This document shows positions 9,420 through 16,327 of a stretch of 64,000 nucleotides of DNA, in pieces. The stretch covers positions 620,001-684,000 of the forward strand of contig NZ_CP094824.1 in the NCBI RefSeq assembly GCF_025561425.1, given 5' to 3'. The notes below the pieces were generated by a model that was not told the DNA's origin, ran no database searches, and worked only from the letters and a program-made list of their open reading frames with translations. How positions within the stretch are numbered: position 1 is the first letter of the stretch; each line of letters opens with the position of its first letter. Origin of the DNA: Mammaliicoccus sciuri. GTDB taxonomy: Bacteria > Bacillota > Bacilli > Staphylococcales > Staphylococcaceae. The translations under genes and the position numbers were made by a program.

Positions 9420-9860
9420 TTATGCATCTTTGTCATTATTAAGATTTGTTTGAATAAATGATTCTACTGAATCTCTTAATTCGTTAAATTGCTCGGTATC
9501 CATGTTCAAATCTTTGAATGCTTTGTAAATTTCTTCTAAGATTTGACCTTGTGTTTCGACACCTGATTCAGTAAGAGAAACACGTAAGTTTCTTTCATCA
9601 TTAATCGCTCTTTCACGATTAACGAATCCTTTTTCTTCAAGTTTCTTTAATAACGGTGTTAAAGTCCCAGAATCTAAGTATAGTCTGTCGCCTAAAGTTT
9701 TAATATTGATTACTTCGTTTTTATCTATAGCTACAAGAACGATATAACCTGTATATGTTAGGTTATATTTCTTCAATATCGGTGTATATTTTTTTATAAG
9801 CTCTTTTGACGCAACATATAACATGAATCCAAGTTGTTTGTTGATTGGTGGTATATCCAT
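9420..9860 (-). CDS. sarZ: SarZ-like MarR-family regulator lacking cysteine
   Basis: A 146-residue winged-helix dimer of the OhrR/MgrA/SarZ group. Similarity to S. aureus SarZ is strong through SKELIKKYT, YNLTYTGYIVL and the DNA-reading block LDSGTLTPLLKKLEEKGFV, and includes the wing DERNLRVSLTESG. S. aureus SarZ senses oxidants through one cysteine in its first helix (KQLC). Here that position is glycine (KQLG, residue 11) and the protein has no cysteine at all, so thiol sensing cannot work the same way. AAGGAGG is 8 bp upstream of the ATG. SarZ is the best name; another MgrA/SarZ paralogue is possible. Confidence 0.75.
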   Translation of the reverse strand: MDIPPINKQLGFMLYVASKELIKKYTPILKKYNLTYTGYIVLVAIDKNEVINIKTLGDRLYLDSGTLTPLLKKLEEKGFVNRERAINDERNLRVSLTESGVETQGQILEEIYKAFKDLNMDTEQFNELRDSVESFIQTNLNNDKDA

Positions 9861-10088
9861 TTCATTATCCTCCTTACGTCAAAATTAAGCCTATTATGAA
9901 ATGAAAACAAAGTCAAGCTATTTAGGAAATGTTCATAAAATAGAAAAAATTATCGCGCTCAATTCAGTTTTGGAAAATCTCAGTTATAATATAAATATAA
10001 ATTAGAATTTTTTTGAAGGAAAGTTAAATTGTAATGTTATTTTTGATATTCTATTATAGATATAAAGATAAAGTGAGGTGTGTAGTAT

Positions 10089-10847
10089 ATGAATCAACAA
10101 CGTTATCCTAAATCTTTAGTTCAAGAAATTGTGATGAATGCCGGTTTAGTCTTGTTAGAAGCGGGATCGGAGGCTTTTCGAGTTGAAGATACGATGTATA
10201 GAATGGCTAAACGATTAGGGTATCCGAATAATCAATGTTATGTCAGTTCAACGATTATAAATTTCGCTTTAGATATTGATGATAATATTAGAGTTTATAG
10301 AGTTAGTAAACGAGATACTAATTTAGGTAATATCCACCGAGTAAATAATATTTCTAGAATGTTAGATAAAGGGCAAATATCTGCTGAAGAAGCATTGAAA
10401 CGTATTCGTACTATACATAAATCCCCATTACCATACTCGTTACCGTTTAAAATGATTGCTGCAGGTTTTATTTCAATTTTCTTCCTATATTTATTTAGTG
10501 GACATAAAGAATATATCATCGCTACATTTATTGGCGGTGCAATAGGTTATTCTATAGTAGAAATCCTACATTCATGGACACGTGTTAAATTTATAGCAGA
10601 AATTATAGCGGCAAGTGTCATCGCTTTAATCGCCATTTATAATCAAATGTTATTTGGAGGAGAAGCTTTAAATATTGCGATTATATCTGCAGTCATGCCG
10701 ATCGTGCCAGGTGTACTTATAACGAATGCGATTCAAGATTTATTTTTAGGACAATTATTAGTTGGTATATCTAAAGGATTAGAAGCAACTTTTACTTCTA
10801 TTGCCATTGGTGTAGGTGTAGGTATCGTGTTGTTAATATTCTCATAA
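10089..10847 (+). CDS. Threonine/serine exporter family protein, N-terminal half (DUF1212)
   Basis: A 252-residue membrane protein matching the ThrE N-terminal domain (DUF1212). A cytosolic part reads GLVLLEAGSEAFRVEDTMYRMA and RVSKRDTNLGNIHRVNNISR. From about residue 115 there are roughly five membrane segments, including the conserved PIVPGVLITNAIQDLFLGQ near residue 205. In split ThrE systems this subunit works with a small partner, here the next gene 10 bp downstream, to export threonine and serine or related compounds. The substrate is not shown. Confidence 0.82.
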   Translation: MNQQRYPKSLVQEIVMNAGLVLLEAGSEAFRVEDTMYRMAKRLGYPNNQCYVSSTIINFALDIDDNIRVYRVSKRDTNLGNIHRVNNISRMLDKGQISAEEALKRIRTIHKSPLPYSLPFKMIAAGFISIFFLYLFSGHKEYIIATFIGGAIGYSIVEILHSWTRVKFIAEIIAASVIALIAIYNQMLFGGEALNIAIISAVMPIVPGVLITNAIQDLFLGQLLVGISKGLEATFTSIAIGVGVGIVLLIFS

Positions 10848-10857
10848 GAGGTGAATT

Positions 10858-11319
10858 ATGGTTATTACGATAATATTAAAGATTGTATTTAGTTTTGGTA
10901 CGGCTTTCTTTTTTGCTTTATTATTTAATTCACCTAAATATTTATTAACCCCGGCTGGTATCGTTGGTGCCATCGGGTGGATTGCTTTTCAAACGGGTAT
11001 GATAGTCAATGGATCTGATGTACAATCTTCATTTATTGGCGGTTTGTTTATAGGTGTGGCAGGACATATCATGAGTAGAAAATTCTTCTCACCAGTTATT
11101 CTCTTTATTATTCCTGGTATCATACCGCTTGTACCTGGTGGCACAGCCTATGAAGCGATTAAAAATTTAATATTAAATGATTATCATGAAGCATTAATTA
11201 CGATGATAAAAGTTGCGCTTATCTCAAGTTCAATAGCACTTGGGTTGCTCATAGCAGATTTATTATCGAAAGTTTACTATACATTTAAGAAACATCGACA
11301 ATTAAATAAAGTTAAATAA
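10858..11319 (+). CDS. Threonine/serine exporter family protein, small subunit (ThrE_2 / DUF3815)
   Basis: A 153-residue membrane protein with about five segments. It contains the family signature IIPGIIPLVPGGTAYEAIKNL near residue 87, which mirrors PIVPG in the partner. Together with the preceding gene (10-bp gap, own GAGGTG ribosome binding site) it reconstitutes a full ThrE-like exporter. A bidirectional terminator follows. Confidence 0.82.
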   Translation: MVITIILKIVFSFGTAFFFALLFNSPKYLLTPAGIVGAIGWIAFQTGMIVNGSDVQSSFIGGLFIGVAGHIMSRKFFSPVILFIIPGIIPLVPGGTAYEAIKNLILNDYHEALITMIKVALISSSIALGLLIADLLSKVYYTFKKHRQLNKVK

Positions 11320-11372
11320 AAAGGTTATCACGCATGTATTGTCATTAATAAGCGTCATAACCTTTTATTTTT
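11319..11372. terminator. Bidirectional terminator
   Basis: AAAAGGTTAT-ACGC pairs with GCGT-ATAACCTTTT between the exporter operon and the convergent ytoQ gene. T-rich tails lie on both sides. Confidence 0.82.
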
Positions 11373-11814
11373 ATTCGTAAATATATTTAAGGACTTCTAA
11401 TGCTTGGTCTACTGTTTCAACAGTGACATTCGCTTTGTTAGATAACTCTTTAAGCGGGTGAATTAAGTCAGTTGGTCGTATAAGTATTAACGGCTTGTTT
11501 AAAGCAATCGCTGTAGAAGCATCCATTGCTGTATTCCATTGTTTATATTTTTCACCAAATAATGCAATGACAACATCTGCTTTATTCATTAACACTTGCG
11601 CACGAAAATTATTAATATCAGAAGCAGCATGATCTTTATAATAATTATTAGGTTGTTCACCTAAAATAGATTCGCCAATATTATCAGAACGATCATGGTT
11701 AGTTTGTGGACCAACAAACGTTAGTGGTAAATTATGCTGTTCAGCCTTCTGAGTGATTTCTTCTCTCCAATTATCATGAATTTGTCCTGCTAAATAAATT
11801 GTTAAATTTGTCAT
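11371..11814 (-). CDS. YtoQ family protein
   Basis: A 147-residue cytosolic protein with the YtoQ fold, related to nucleoside 2-deoxyribosyltransferases. Visible features are the N-terminal strand TIYLAGQIHDNWREEI, the conserved FVGPQTNHDRSDNIGE near residue 37, and the core MNKADVVIALFGEKYKQWNTAMD. The biological role of the family is not established. The start at 11814 (MTNLTIYLAG) is chosen because AAGGAGTG is 9 bp upstream; the in-frame GTG four codons earlier overlaps that site. Confidence 0.82.
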   Translation of the reverse strand: MTNLTIYLAGQIHDNWREEITQKAEQHNLPLTFVGPQTNHDRSDNIGESILGEQPNNYYKDHAASDINNFRAQVLMNKADVVIALFGEKYKQWNTAMDASTAIALNKPLILIRPTDLIHPLKELSNKANVTVETVDQALEVLKYIYE

Positions 11815-11920
11815 ACGAATATTCACTCCTTTTTTATTAGTTTAACATATTTAAAACAATCGCTTTCTTTGATATGATTAGAAAAATATAAATAAAAAAG
11901 TATGGAAGAAGGCTTTCAAT

Positions 11921-12439
11921 ATGCATACAATCGAAATAACAGCTATTCAAGAAAATGAAATAGAAGCTTTATCAACAATATGTAGAACGACTTTTAAAGA
12001 CATATTTATAGACGACATACCACAAGAAGATATGGATCAATATTTTGAAGAAGCATATAATCATGAAATACTTTTAAGCGAACTACAAAATAAAGAATCA
12101 TGGTACTTCTTTGCCAAAATCAATCAAGAAATAGCAGGGTACATGAAGCTCAACATTGGATCTGCGCAAACAGAACCAATGGGAGATGACTATTTAGAAG
12201 TACAACGTTTATACATATATAAGCAATTTCAGTCAAAAGGAATCGGCAGTGAACTCATGAAAAAAGCCTTTGAAATTGCTAAAGAACAACACAAATCAAA
12301 ACTATGGCTTGGCGTATGGGAACATAATCACCAAGCACTGAACTTCTATACTAAACATGGGTATAAAATAGTAGGTTCTCATCAATTCGTAGCTGGTAAT
12401 GACATATCAACCGACTATATCGTTGAGACAGAAATATAA
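11921..12439 (+). CDS. GNAT N-acetyltransferase, PaiA-like
   Basis: A 172-residue acetyl-CoA-dependent transferase. The acetyl-CoA motif is LYIYKQFQSKGIGSELMKKA (residues 96-115). The C-terminal LWLGVWEHNHQALNFYTKHGYKIVGSHQFVAGND resembles the Bacillus subtilis polyamine acetyltransferase PaiA. Spermidine/spermine acetylation is therefore plausible but inferred. GAAGAAGG precedes the ATG, and a bidirectional terminator follows. Confidence 0.82.
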   Translation: MHTIEITAIQENEIEALSTICRTTFKDIFIDDIPQEDMDQYFEEAYNHEILLSELQNKESWYFFAKINQEIAGYMKLNIGSAQTEPMGDDYLEVQRLYIYKQFQSKGIGSELMKKAFEIAKEQHKSKLWLGVWEHNHQALNFYTKHGYKIVGSHQFVAGNDISTDYIVETEI

Positions 12440-12452
12440 TGATGAAAATAAT

Positions 12453-12494
12453 ACTTAAAAAAGAGACCTAATTTCAGGTCTCTTTTTTAAGTAA
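12453..12494. terminator. Bidirectional terminator
   Basis: A near-perfect hairpin of AAAAAAGAGACCT with its complement, flanked by A and T runs, lies between the acetyltransferase and the convergent permease gene. Confidence 0.88.
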
Positions 12495-12515
12495 CTATGA
12501 ATCATTTTATAAATT

Positions 12516-13316
12516 CTACATAAAATCTGAAAAGTAATCTCTATATTTAAAGTTAACATATGATCCGATTATAAAAGTGATTAAGAGAAAAGCAAAGTTA
12601 TATATCACTAAATCCCAATTATTAATAAAGAACCATTCTTTATATAGAATCGCTGAACGGTATCCCTCAGCCAGAAAATAAATGGGGTTATATTTGATGA
12701 TATTTATGACAATTTTATTATCTGGTAGATAAAGAATAGACGATACAAAAAATAACATTCTCATTAATGCTTGTATAATCATTTGAGTGTCTCTTATTAT
12801 CACATTTAAAGTCGATGTAAATATAGCTATAGATATCGAGAGTAAAAGTGCATATGGAATAAATATTAATAATTGTATTAAATATATAGATGGTGTAAAT
12901 CCAGCAATAAAGCATATTAAAGTTATAATGCCCAATAGCACTAAATGACTATAAAATTTACTCACTACGATATAACTAGGTAAGATTGAAATTGGAAAGT
13001 TCATTTTTGCTACTTGATAATATTTCATAGTAATAGACCTAGTTCCATCTAGAATCCCCTGATTAATAAAAAACCACATACTTATTCCAACTATTAACCA
13101 ATAAATAAAGGGAATACCTTCTATTTGCTGATTGTTTTTAAATCCAAGGCCAAAAATAAACCAGTATATTGCAATTTGGATCATAGGGTTTATTAACTCC
13201 CATGCCGTACCTAAATAGTTATTCGTATTTGCAATTCTAATTTCAAAATTAGCTAACCTTTTAATTAAATAAATATTTTTAACCTGTTCTTTTAAAATGA
13301 ATACAAAAGATGACAT
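12516..13316 (-). CDS. TarG-like teichoic-acid ABC transporter permease, solitary
   Basis: A 266-residue ABC-2 type permease with six membrane segments. It aligns along its length with S. aureus TarG, the membrane subunit that exports wall teichoic acid with the ATPase TarH: ANTNNYLGTAWELINPMIQIAIYW, FINQGILDGTRSI, KMNFPISILPSYIV and YNPIYFLAEGYRSAILYKEW are conserved. No ATPase gene adjoins it. The sequence is very AT-rich and the ribosome binding site is poor (AGTAGGCGC), unlike neighbouring core genes. It may be a second, accessory TarG or a related polysaccharide exporter that borrows an ATPase encoded elsewhere. Confidence 0.75.
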   Translation of the reverse strand: MSSFVFILKEQVKNIYLIKRLANFEIRIANTNNYLGTAWELINPMIQIAIYWFIFGLGFKNNQQIEGIPFIYWLIVGISMWFFINQGILDGTRSITMKYYQVAKMNFPISILPSYIVVSKFYSHLVLLGIITLICFIAGFTPSIYLIQLLIFIPYALLLSISIAIFTSTLNVIIRDTQMIIQALMRMLFFVSSILYLPDNKIVINIIKYNPIYFLAEGYRSAILYKEWFFINNWDLVIYNFAFLLITFIIGSYVNFKYRDYFSDFM

Positions 13317-13498
13317 ACACGTGCGCCTACTTTATTTAATATTTATTATGTTTACATAATTTAACCATAATTCCATTTATTTGTAAATATTGTTTTGAAG
13401 TAGTCGATCTTTGTTGTAAAATTAACTTAAACGTAGTGAATCATAGGCAGAAAAATATATTATGTAAATCACTGCACCTTAGACAAAGGATCTTAATA

Positions 13499-13702
13499 AT
13501 GTTGTATTTAGAAGTGATTGCATTGCTATACTTAATAATTATTTTATACATTATAGGATATACTGCTTTTGAAACATGGGTACAGGTAAATGGATTAAAG
13601 AGGTATAATAGAAAAGTTTCCAAAAAGCTATTTAGAACTATATTAGTAACAAATTTAGCGTTCGCGATAATATTAATCATCTTCTATATCTGTTTTCCTT
13701 AA
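13499..13702 (+). CDS. Small two-helix membrane protein, 67 aa
   Basis: Not recognised. It has two hydrophobic helices (about residues 3-23 and 48-66) joined by a basic loop (LKRYNRKVSKKLFR). The ATG at 13499 is preceded by AAAGGATC; a longer reading from 13436 has no ribosome binding site. The 3' part of this gene and the DNA after it are repeated in degraded form at 15060-15165. Very AT-rich, in an accessory-looking region. Confidence 0.5.
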   Translation: MLYLEVIALLYLIIILYIIGYTAFETWVQVNGLKRYNRKVSKKLFRTILVTNLAFAIILIIFYICFP

Positions 13703-13810
13703 TAAAGATATAGAGGCATTTGAAGATGTTTGGAATCATGTAGAATATTTTATCTTCATTATTTACTCATATTGAAATGAAAGAAGTGATTATTGTTAGG
13801 AGGGGTATTT

Positions 13811-14020
13811 ATGATTAAAATGCTCTTTGTATTTTCAATTGTTTTTGTGATTTATTATTTGTTTTGGAAATTATACATTATCTGCGCAAAGTTTTTGAAA
13901 CAACAAAGAAGAACAAAAAATAACTACATAGTTAAACATATATTACTTTCATCTGGAGAAAGACTTAGTCACGTTGATTTAATAGTCGTACTGTTGTTAA
14001 CTTTCTTAAGTTGTAGATAG
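13811..14020 (+). CDS. Small membrane protein, 69 aa
   Basis: Not recognised. There is one clear N-terminal membrane helix (residues 4-26), a basic middle (KFLKQQRRTKNN) and a second hydrophobic stretch at the C-terminus (VDLIVVLLLTFLSCR). TAGGAGGGG lies 7 bp before the ATG, so it is probably translated; the upstream in-frame TTG overlaps that site. No motif gives a function. Confidence 0.5.
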   Translation: MIKMLFVFSIVFVIYYLFWKLYIICAKFLKQQRRTKNNYIVKHILLSSGERLSHVDLIVVLLLTFLSCR

Positions 14021-14120
14021 ACCATATTAAGATACTAATGCTATATTTGATGATGAATAAACAATAATCAAAAGTGTGATATTAGAGTGAAATATAATTC
14101 TATAGAAGGTGCAGGTATTG

Positions 14121-14528
14121 ATGAAATTCAACAAAATAGCCAGTGTCGAAAATAACTCAATTATTAGGGATTTATTTCAAAATATATTGAACATAGAAAG
14201 TATAAAAGATGTTGAAGAGTATTACAGTATAACTGAAAATGAACTGTATTCTGTTAGTAATAATGAACGTATAGTAGGACTAGTGGGGTTAATCAGTACT
14301 GAACAAGAAGTTGTGATTAAACATATCGCTATTCAAAGTCACATACAGAATAAAGGGCTAGGAACTGAGATTATAAATAAAATACATCAATTATTCCCTA
14401 AACAGAAGTTAGTAGCTAAAACAGATAATGACGCAGTAGGTTTTTATACTAAACTAGGATTTAAAATTATTTCTTTAGGGGAGAAATATCCAGGAGTTAT
14501 TAGATATAAGTGTATCAAAGAGTTCTGA
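14121..14528 (+). CDS. GNAT N-acetyltransferase, 135 aa
   Basis: A short single-domain acetyltransferase. Motif A, which binds acetyl-CoA, reads IAIQSHIQNKGLGTEIINKI near residue 75, and the C-terminal strand-helix reads DNDAVGFYTKLGFKIISLGE. The substrate is unknown. The ATG at 14121 has a weak GAAGGTG upstream; an in-frame GTG at 14109 is possible. The gene ends about 40 bp before the promoter of the first antitoxin RNA and has the same AT-rich composition as its neighbours. Confidence 0.7.
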   Translation: MKFNKIASVENNSIIRDLFQNILNIESIKDVEEYYSITENELYSVSNNERIVGLVGLISTEQEVVIKHIAIQSHIQNKGLGTEIINKIHQLFPKQKLVAKTDNDAVGFYTKLGFKIISLGEKYPGVIRYKCIKEF

Positions 14529-14566
14529 AAGATATAAAAATAAGGTGATTAATGTATATTTTAAAC

Positions 14567-14595
14567 ATGACATGACATGTAATAGGTGGTATAAT
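14567..14595 (+). promoter_or_regulatory. Promoter of antitoxin RNA 1
   Basis: ATGACA (14567-14572) and an extended -10, TGGTATAAT (hexamer at 14590-14595), lie 17 bp apart. The same sequence precedes antitoxin RNA 2. Confidence 0.75.
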
Positions 14596-14601
14596 GTTAC
14601 T

Positions 14602-14668
14602 AACGAAAGCAATTGTTGTGACTCAACACCAAACCCCCTCACTAGTGCAATAGTGAGGGGGTTTTATT
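14602..14668 (+). ncRNA. Antitoxin RNA 1 of an Fst/SprA1-type toxin-antitoxin module
   Basis: Predicted from an extended -10 promoter and a strong terminator 70 bp downstream; about 65 nt. It converges on the toxin mRNA and shares its terminator hairpin. Its 5' half carries GAAAGCAATTGT...CAACACC, a direct repeat of the DNA covering the toxin start codon and Shine-Dalgarno (14776-14799). The RNA can therefore pair with both ends of the toxin mRNA. This is the arrangement of RNA II in the pAD1 par locus and of S. aureus SprA1AS. Confidence 0.7.
14631..14668. terminator. Shared bidirectional terminator, module 1
   Basis: AACCCCCTCACTA / TAGTGAGGGGGTT stem with a 6-nt loop, between the convergent toxin and antitoxin transcripts. 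Almost the same hairpin recurs at 15277-15314 and 16286-16325. Confidence 0.88.
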
Positions 14669-14693
14669 AATGGTGTCGGCTAAATGTCGCCTT

Positions 14694-14789
14694 TTATTTT
14701 TTCTTACGATTCTCTAACCAATGAGAAAAGTAAGCTATTGCACATCCACAAATAATGGGTGCAATGATATTGATGAAAGCAATTGTCAT
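14694..14789 (-). CDS. Fst/PepA1-family type I toxin peptide, copy 1 (31 aa)
   Basis: The peptide has a short N-terminus (MTIAFIN), a membrane helix with the family signature IIAPIICGCAIAYFSHWL (residues 8-25) and a basic tail ENRKKK. This matches S. aureus PepA1 (SprA1 product: HIIAPVISGCAIAFFSYWL) and Enterococcus Fst. Such peptides insert in membranes and kill or halt cells unless an antisense RNA blocks translation. GAGGAGG is 8 bp upstream of the ATG. The leader can form hairpins just before the ribosome binding site. Extended -10 promoter TGCTATAAT at 14844-14852 gives an mRNA of about 205 nt. Too short for routine gene callers. Confidence 0.88.
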   Translation of the reverse strand: MTIAFINIIAPIICGCAIAYFSHWLENRKKK

Positions 14790-14843
14790 GCACAACACCT
14801 CCTCTCTATGTAGTATTACGCCACAGAGCTAGGCGACTATATA

Positions 14844-14872
14844 ATTATAGCATCATATCGAAGAATTAAAAA
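14844..14872 (-). promoter_or_regulatory. Promoter of toxin 1 mRNA
   Basis: On the minus strand, the extended -10 TGCTATAAT (hexamer at 14844-14849) has a weak -35 TTTTTA 17 bp upstream. The predicted leader contains GTCGCC...GGCG and CTCTGTG...CATAGAG pairings just before the Shine-Dalgarno. Confidence 0.6.
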
Positions 14873-15039
14873 CTTTTATTATAAAATTGTATTTAATTCA
14901 ATTTTGCACATAATTTTTTTGTAAACTGTATTTTGCTTTTGAATTTTTACTTAAATAGCACTTTTGACAATACCGATTTTCATTATATGTAATAAGAAAA
15001 TAAAGTGTCTAACATTTTGGTGAATTGACTTAGACAAAA

Positions 15040-15175
15040 AAATATAAAAGTAGAAGTTTCAAAATGCTTTATCGAAATATTACTAACAAATTTTGTGTTC
15101 GCGTTAATATTAATCATTTTCTATATCTGTTTTCCTTAATAAAGATATAGATGCAAACGAAGATATTTGAAATCA
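15040..15175 (+). pseudogene. Degraded duplicate of the 3' end of the small membrane gene at 13499
   Basis: The DNA repeats the last third of the 67-residue gene plus its downstream flank. TTAATCATYTTCTATATCTG and TTTCCTTAATAAAGATATAG occur in both copies (13672-13713 and 15111-15152). Upstream of that the match fades, and no start codon or ribosome binding site remains. It marks the left part of the duplication that also produced toxin-antitoxin module 2. The gap between the two modules (14873-15212) otherwise holds only AT-rich DNA shared by both copies. Confidence 0.65.
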
Positions 15176-15212
15176 TATGTATTGAATTGGAAAAATTATG
15201 TTAATTTTACAG

Positions 15213-15241
15213 ATGACATGACATGTAATAGGTGGTATAAT
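15213..15241 (+). promoter_or_regulatory. Promoter of antitoxin RNA 2
   Basis: ATGACA (15213-15218), a 17-bp spacer and the extended -10 TGGTATAAT (hexamer at 15236-15241), as in module 1. Confidence 0.75.
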
Positions 15242-15247
15242 GTTATT

Positions 15248-15314
15248 AACAAAAGTAGTTGTTGTAACTCAACACCAAACCCCCTCACTATGCCAGTAGT
15301 GAGGGGGTTTTATT
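15248..15314 (+). ncRNA. Antitoxin RNA 2 of an Fst/SprA1-type module
   Basis: Organised as antitoxin RNA 1. Its pairing segment reads ACAAAAGTAGTTGT, against ACAAAAGCAGTTGT around the start of toxin 2. Both differ from module 1 (GAAAGCAATTGT) at the same position, so each antitoxin best fits its own toxin. The shared terminator hairpin is at 15277-15314. Confidence 0.7.
15277..15314. terminator. Shared bidirectional terminator, module 2
   Basis: The stem AACCCCCTCACTA / TAGTGAGGGGGTT is the same as module 1; the loop differs. Confidence 0.88.
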
Positions 15315-15339
15315 AGTGGTGTCGGCTAAATGTCGCCTT

Positions 15340-15435
15340 TTATTTTTTCTTACGATTCTCTAACCAATGAGAATAGTAAGCTATTGCACATCCACATATA
15401 ATGGGTGCAATGATATTGACAAAAGCAGTTGTCAT
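15340..15435 (-). CDS. Fst/PepA1-family type I toxin peptide, copy 2 (31 aa)
   Basis: The second copy differs from copy 1 at three residues (MTTAFVN against MTIAFIN, and AYYSHW against AYFSHW). It keeps the membrane helix signature IIAPIICGCAIAY and the ENRKKK tail. GAGGAGG precedes the ATG, and a perfect CTCTATG/CATAGAG hairpin sits directly upstream of it. The -10 on the minus strand is TGGTATAAT at about 15497-15505. The intact frame and matching antitoxin suggest that both modules are still functional. Confidence 0.87.
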   Translation of the reverse strand: MTTAFVNIIAPIICGCAIAYYSHWLENRKKK

Positions 15436-15680
15436 TCTCAATACCTCCTCTCTATGTAGAATTACGCCATAGAGATAGGCGACGATATAATTATACCATT
15501 ATTTTGGACAACTAAAAACTTTTAATATAAAATTGTGTTTAATTTAATATTTGTGCCAAAATTTTTTGTAAACTGCATTTTGTTTTTGAATTTTTACTTA
15601 AATACCACTTTTGACAATACCGATTTTCATTATTTGTAGTTAAGGATATAATGTATCTAACACTAGAAAAGGGTGAACTT

Positions 15681-16265
15681 ATGATTATCTGGTTAAATGG
15701 TGCATATGGTTCTGGAAAAACGACTGTGGCTTTTGAATTGAATAAGAGATTATCTAAATCTTTTGTTTATGATCCTGAAAATTTAGGTTTCTTTATACGT
15801 CATAATATACCTAAGAATTTACATAAAGATAATTTTCAAGACCATGATCAATGGAGATACTTTAACTATGATTTATTAAAGTATATAGCGGAATCATATG
15901 ACGGTATAATCATTGTACCTATGACGATCATTAATATTGAGTACTACCAAGAAATTATTGAACGCTTAAAACAAGATGGGGTTCGATTAGATCATTATAT
16001 ATTGTATGCAAATAAGAAAACTTTAAATAGACGTTTGAATAAAAGATTGGAATTGGGAGAAACTTTTGCTCGTGTTCAAATGGACGACTGTATTGAGTTT
16101 TTTGATAATGTTGTTACAGAATATAAAATATACACAGATCAGTTAAATGTTGATCAAGTTGTAAATGAAATCGCTCAAAAAAGTCAATTAAAGTTATTAC
16201 AAAATAGAAGTTGGCTAAAGAGAAAACTTGATAGAATTTTAACGACATTTAAGCATATTAGATGA
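15681..16265 (+). CDS. tmrB: TmrB-like P-loop protein (tunicamycin-resistance type)
   Basis: A 194-residue ATP-binding protein. The Walker A motif GAYGSGKTT is at residues 7-15, followed by the TmrB-typical VYDPENLGFFIRHNIP and DQWRYFNYDLLKYIAESYDG. The middle PMTIINIEYYQEIIERLKQDG and the basic amphipathic C-terminus also match Bacillus subtilis TmrB, which binds tunicamycin and gives resistance. AAAAGGGTG is 6 bp before the ATG at 15681; the ORF could extend to 15651 but without a good ribosome binding site. Tunicamycin blocks MraY and TarO, so nearness to a TarG-like gene is suggestive. Accessory cargo is inferred from position and composition. Confidence 0.78.
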   Translation: MIIWLNGAYGSGKTTVAFELNKRLSKSFVYDPENLGFFIRHNIPKNLHKDNFQDHDQWRYFNYDLLKYIAESYDGIIIVPMTIINIEYYQEIIERLKQDGVRLDHYILYANKKTLNRRLNKRLELGETFARVQMDDCIEFFDNVVTEYKIYTDQLNVDQVVNEIAQKSQLKLLQNRSWLKRKLDRILTTFKHIR

Positions 16266-16285
16266 AAAAATGTTATATTTTTAGA

Positions 16286-16325
16286 CAAAACCCCCTCACT
16301 ATGTGGAGTAGTGAGGGGGTTTTTG
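16286..16325. terminator. Bidirectional terminator, third copy of the C-rich hairpin
   Basis: AAACCCCCTCACTA / TAGTGAGGGGGTTT between tmrB and the convergent transporter gene. The stem equals that of the two toxin-antitoxin terminators, but no toxin or antitoxin sequence adjoins it. Confidence 0.88.
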
Positions 16326-16327
16326 AT

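Noticed and set aside
12516-16320. Mobile island with integrase or insertion sequence
   Set aside because: No transposase, integrase, tRNA end or flanking direct repeat was found; only composition and gene content suggest acquisition.
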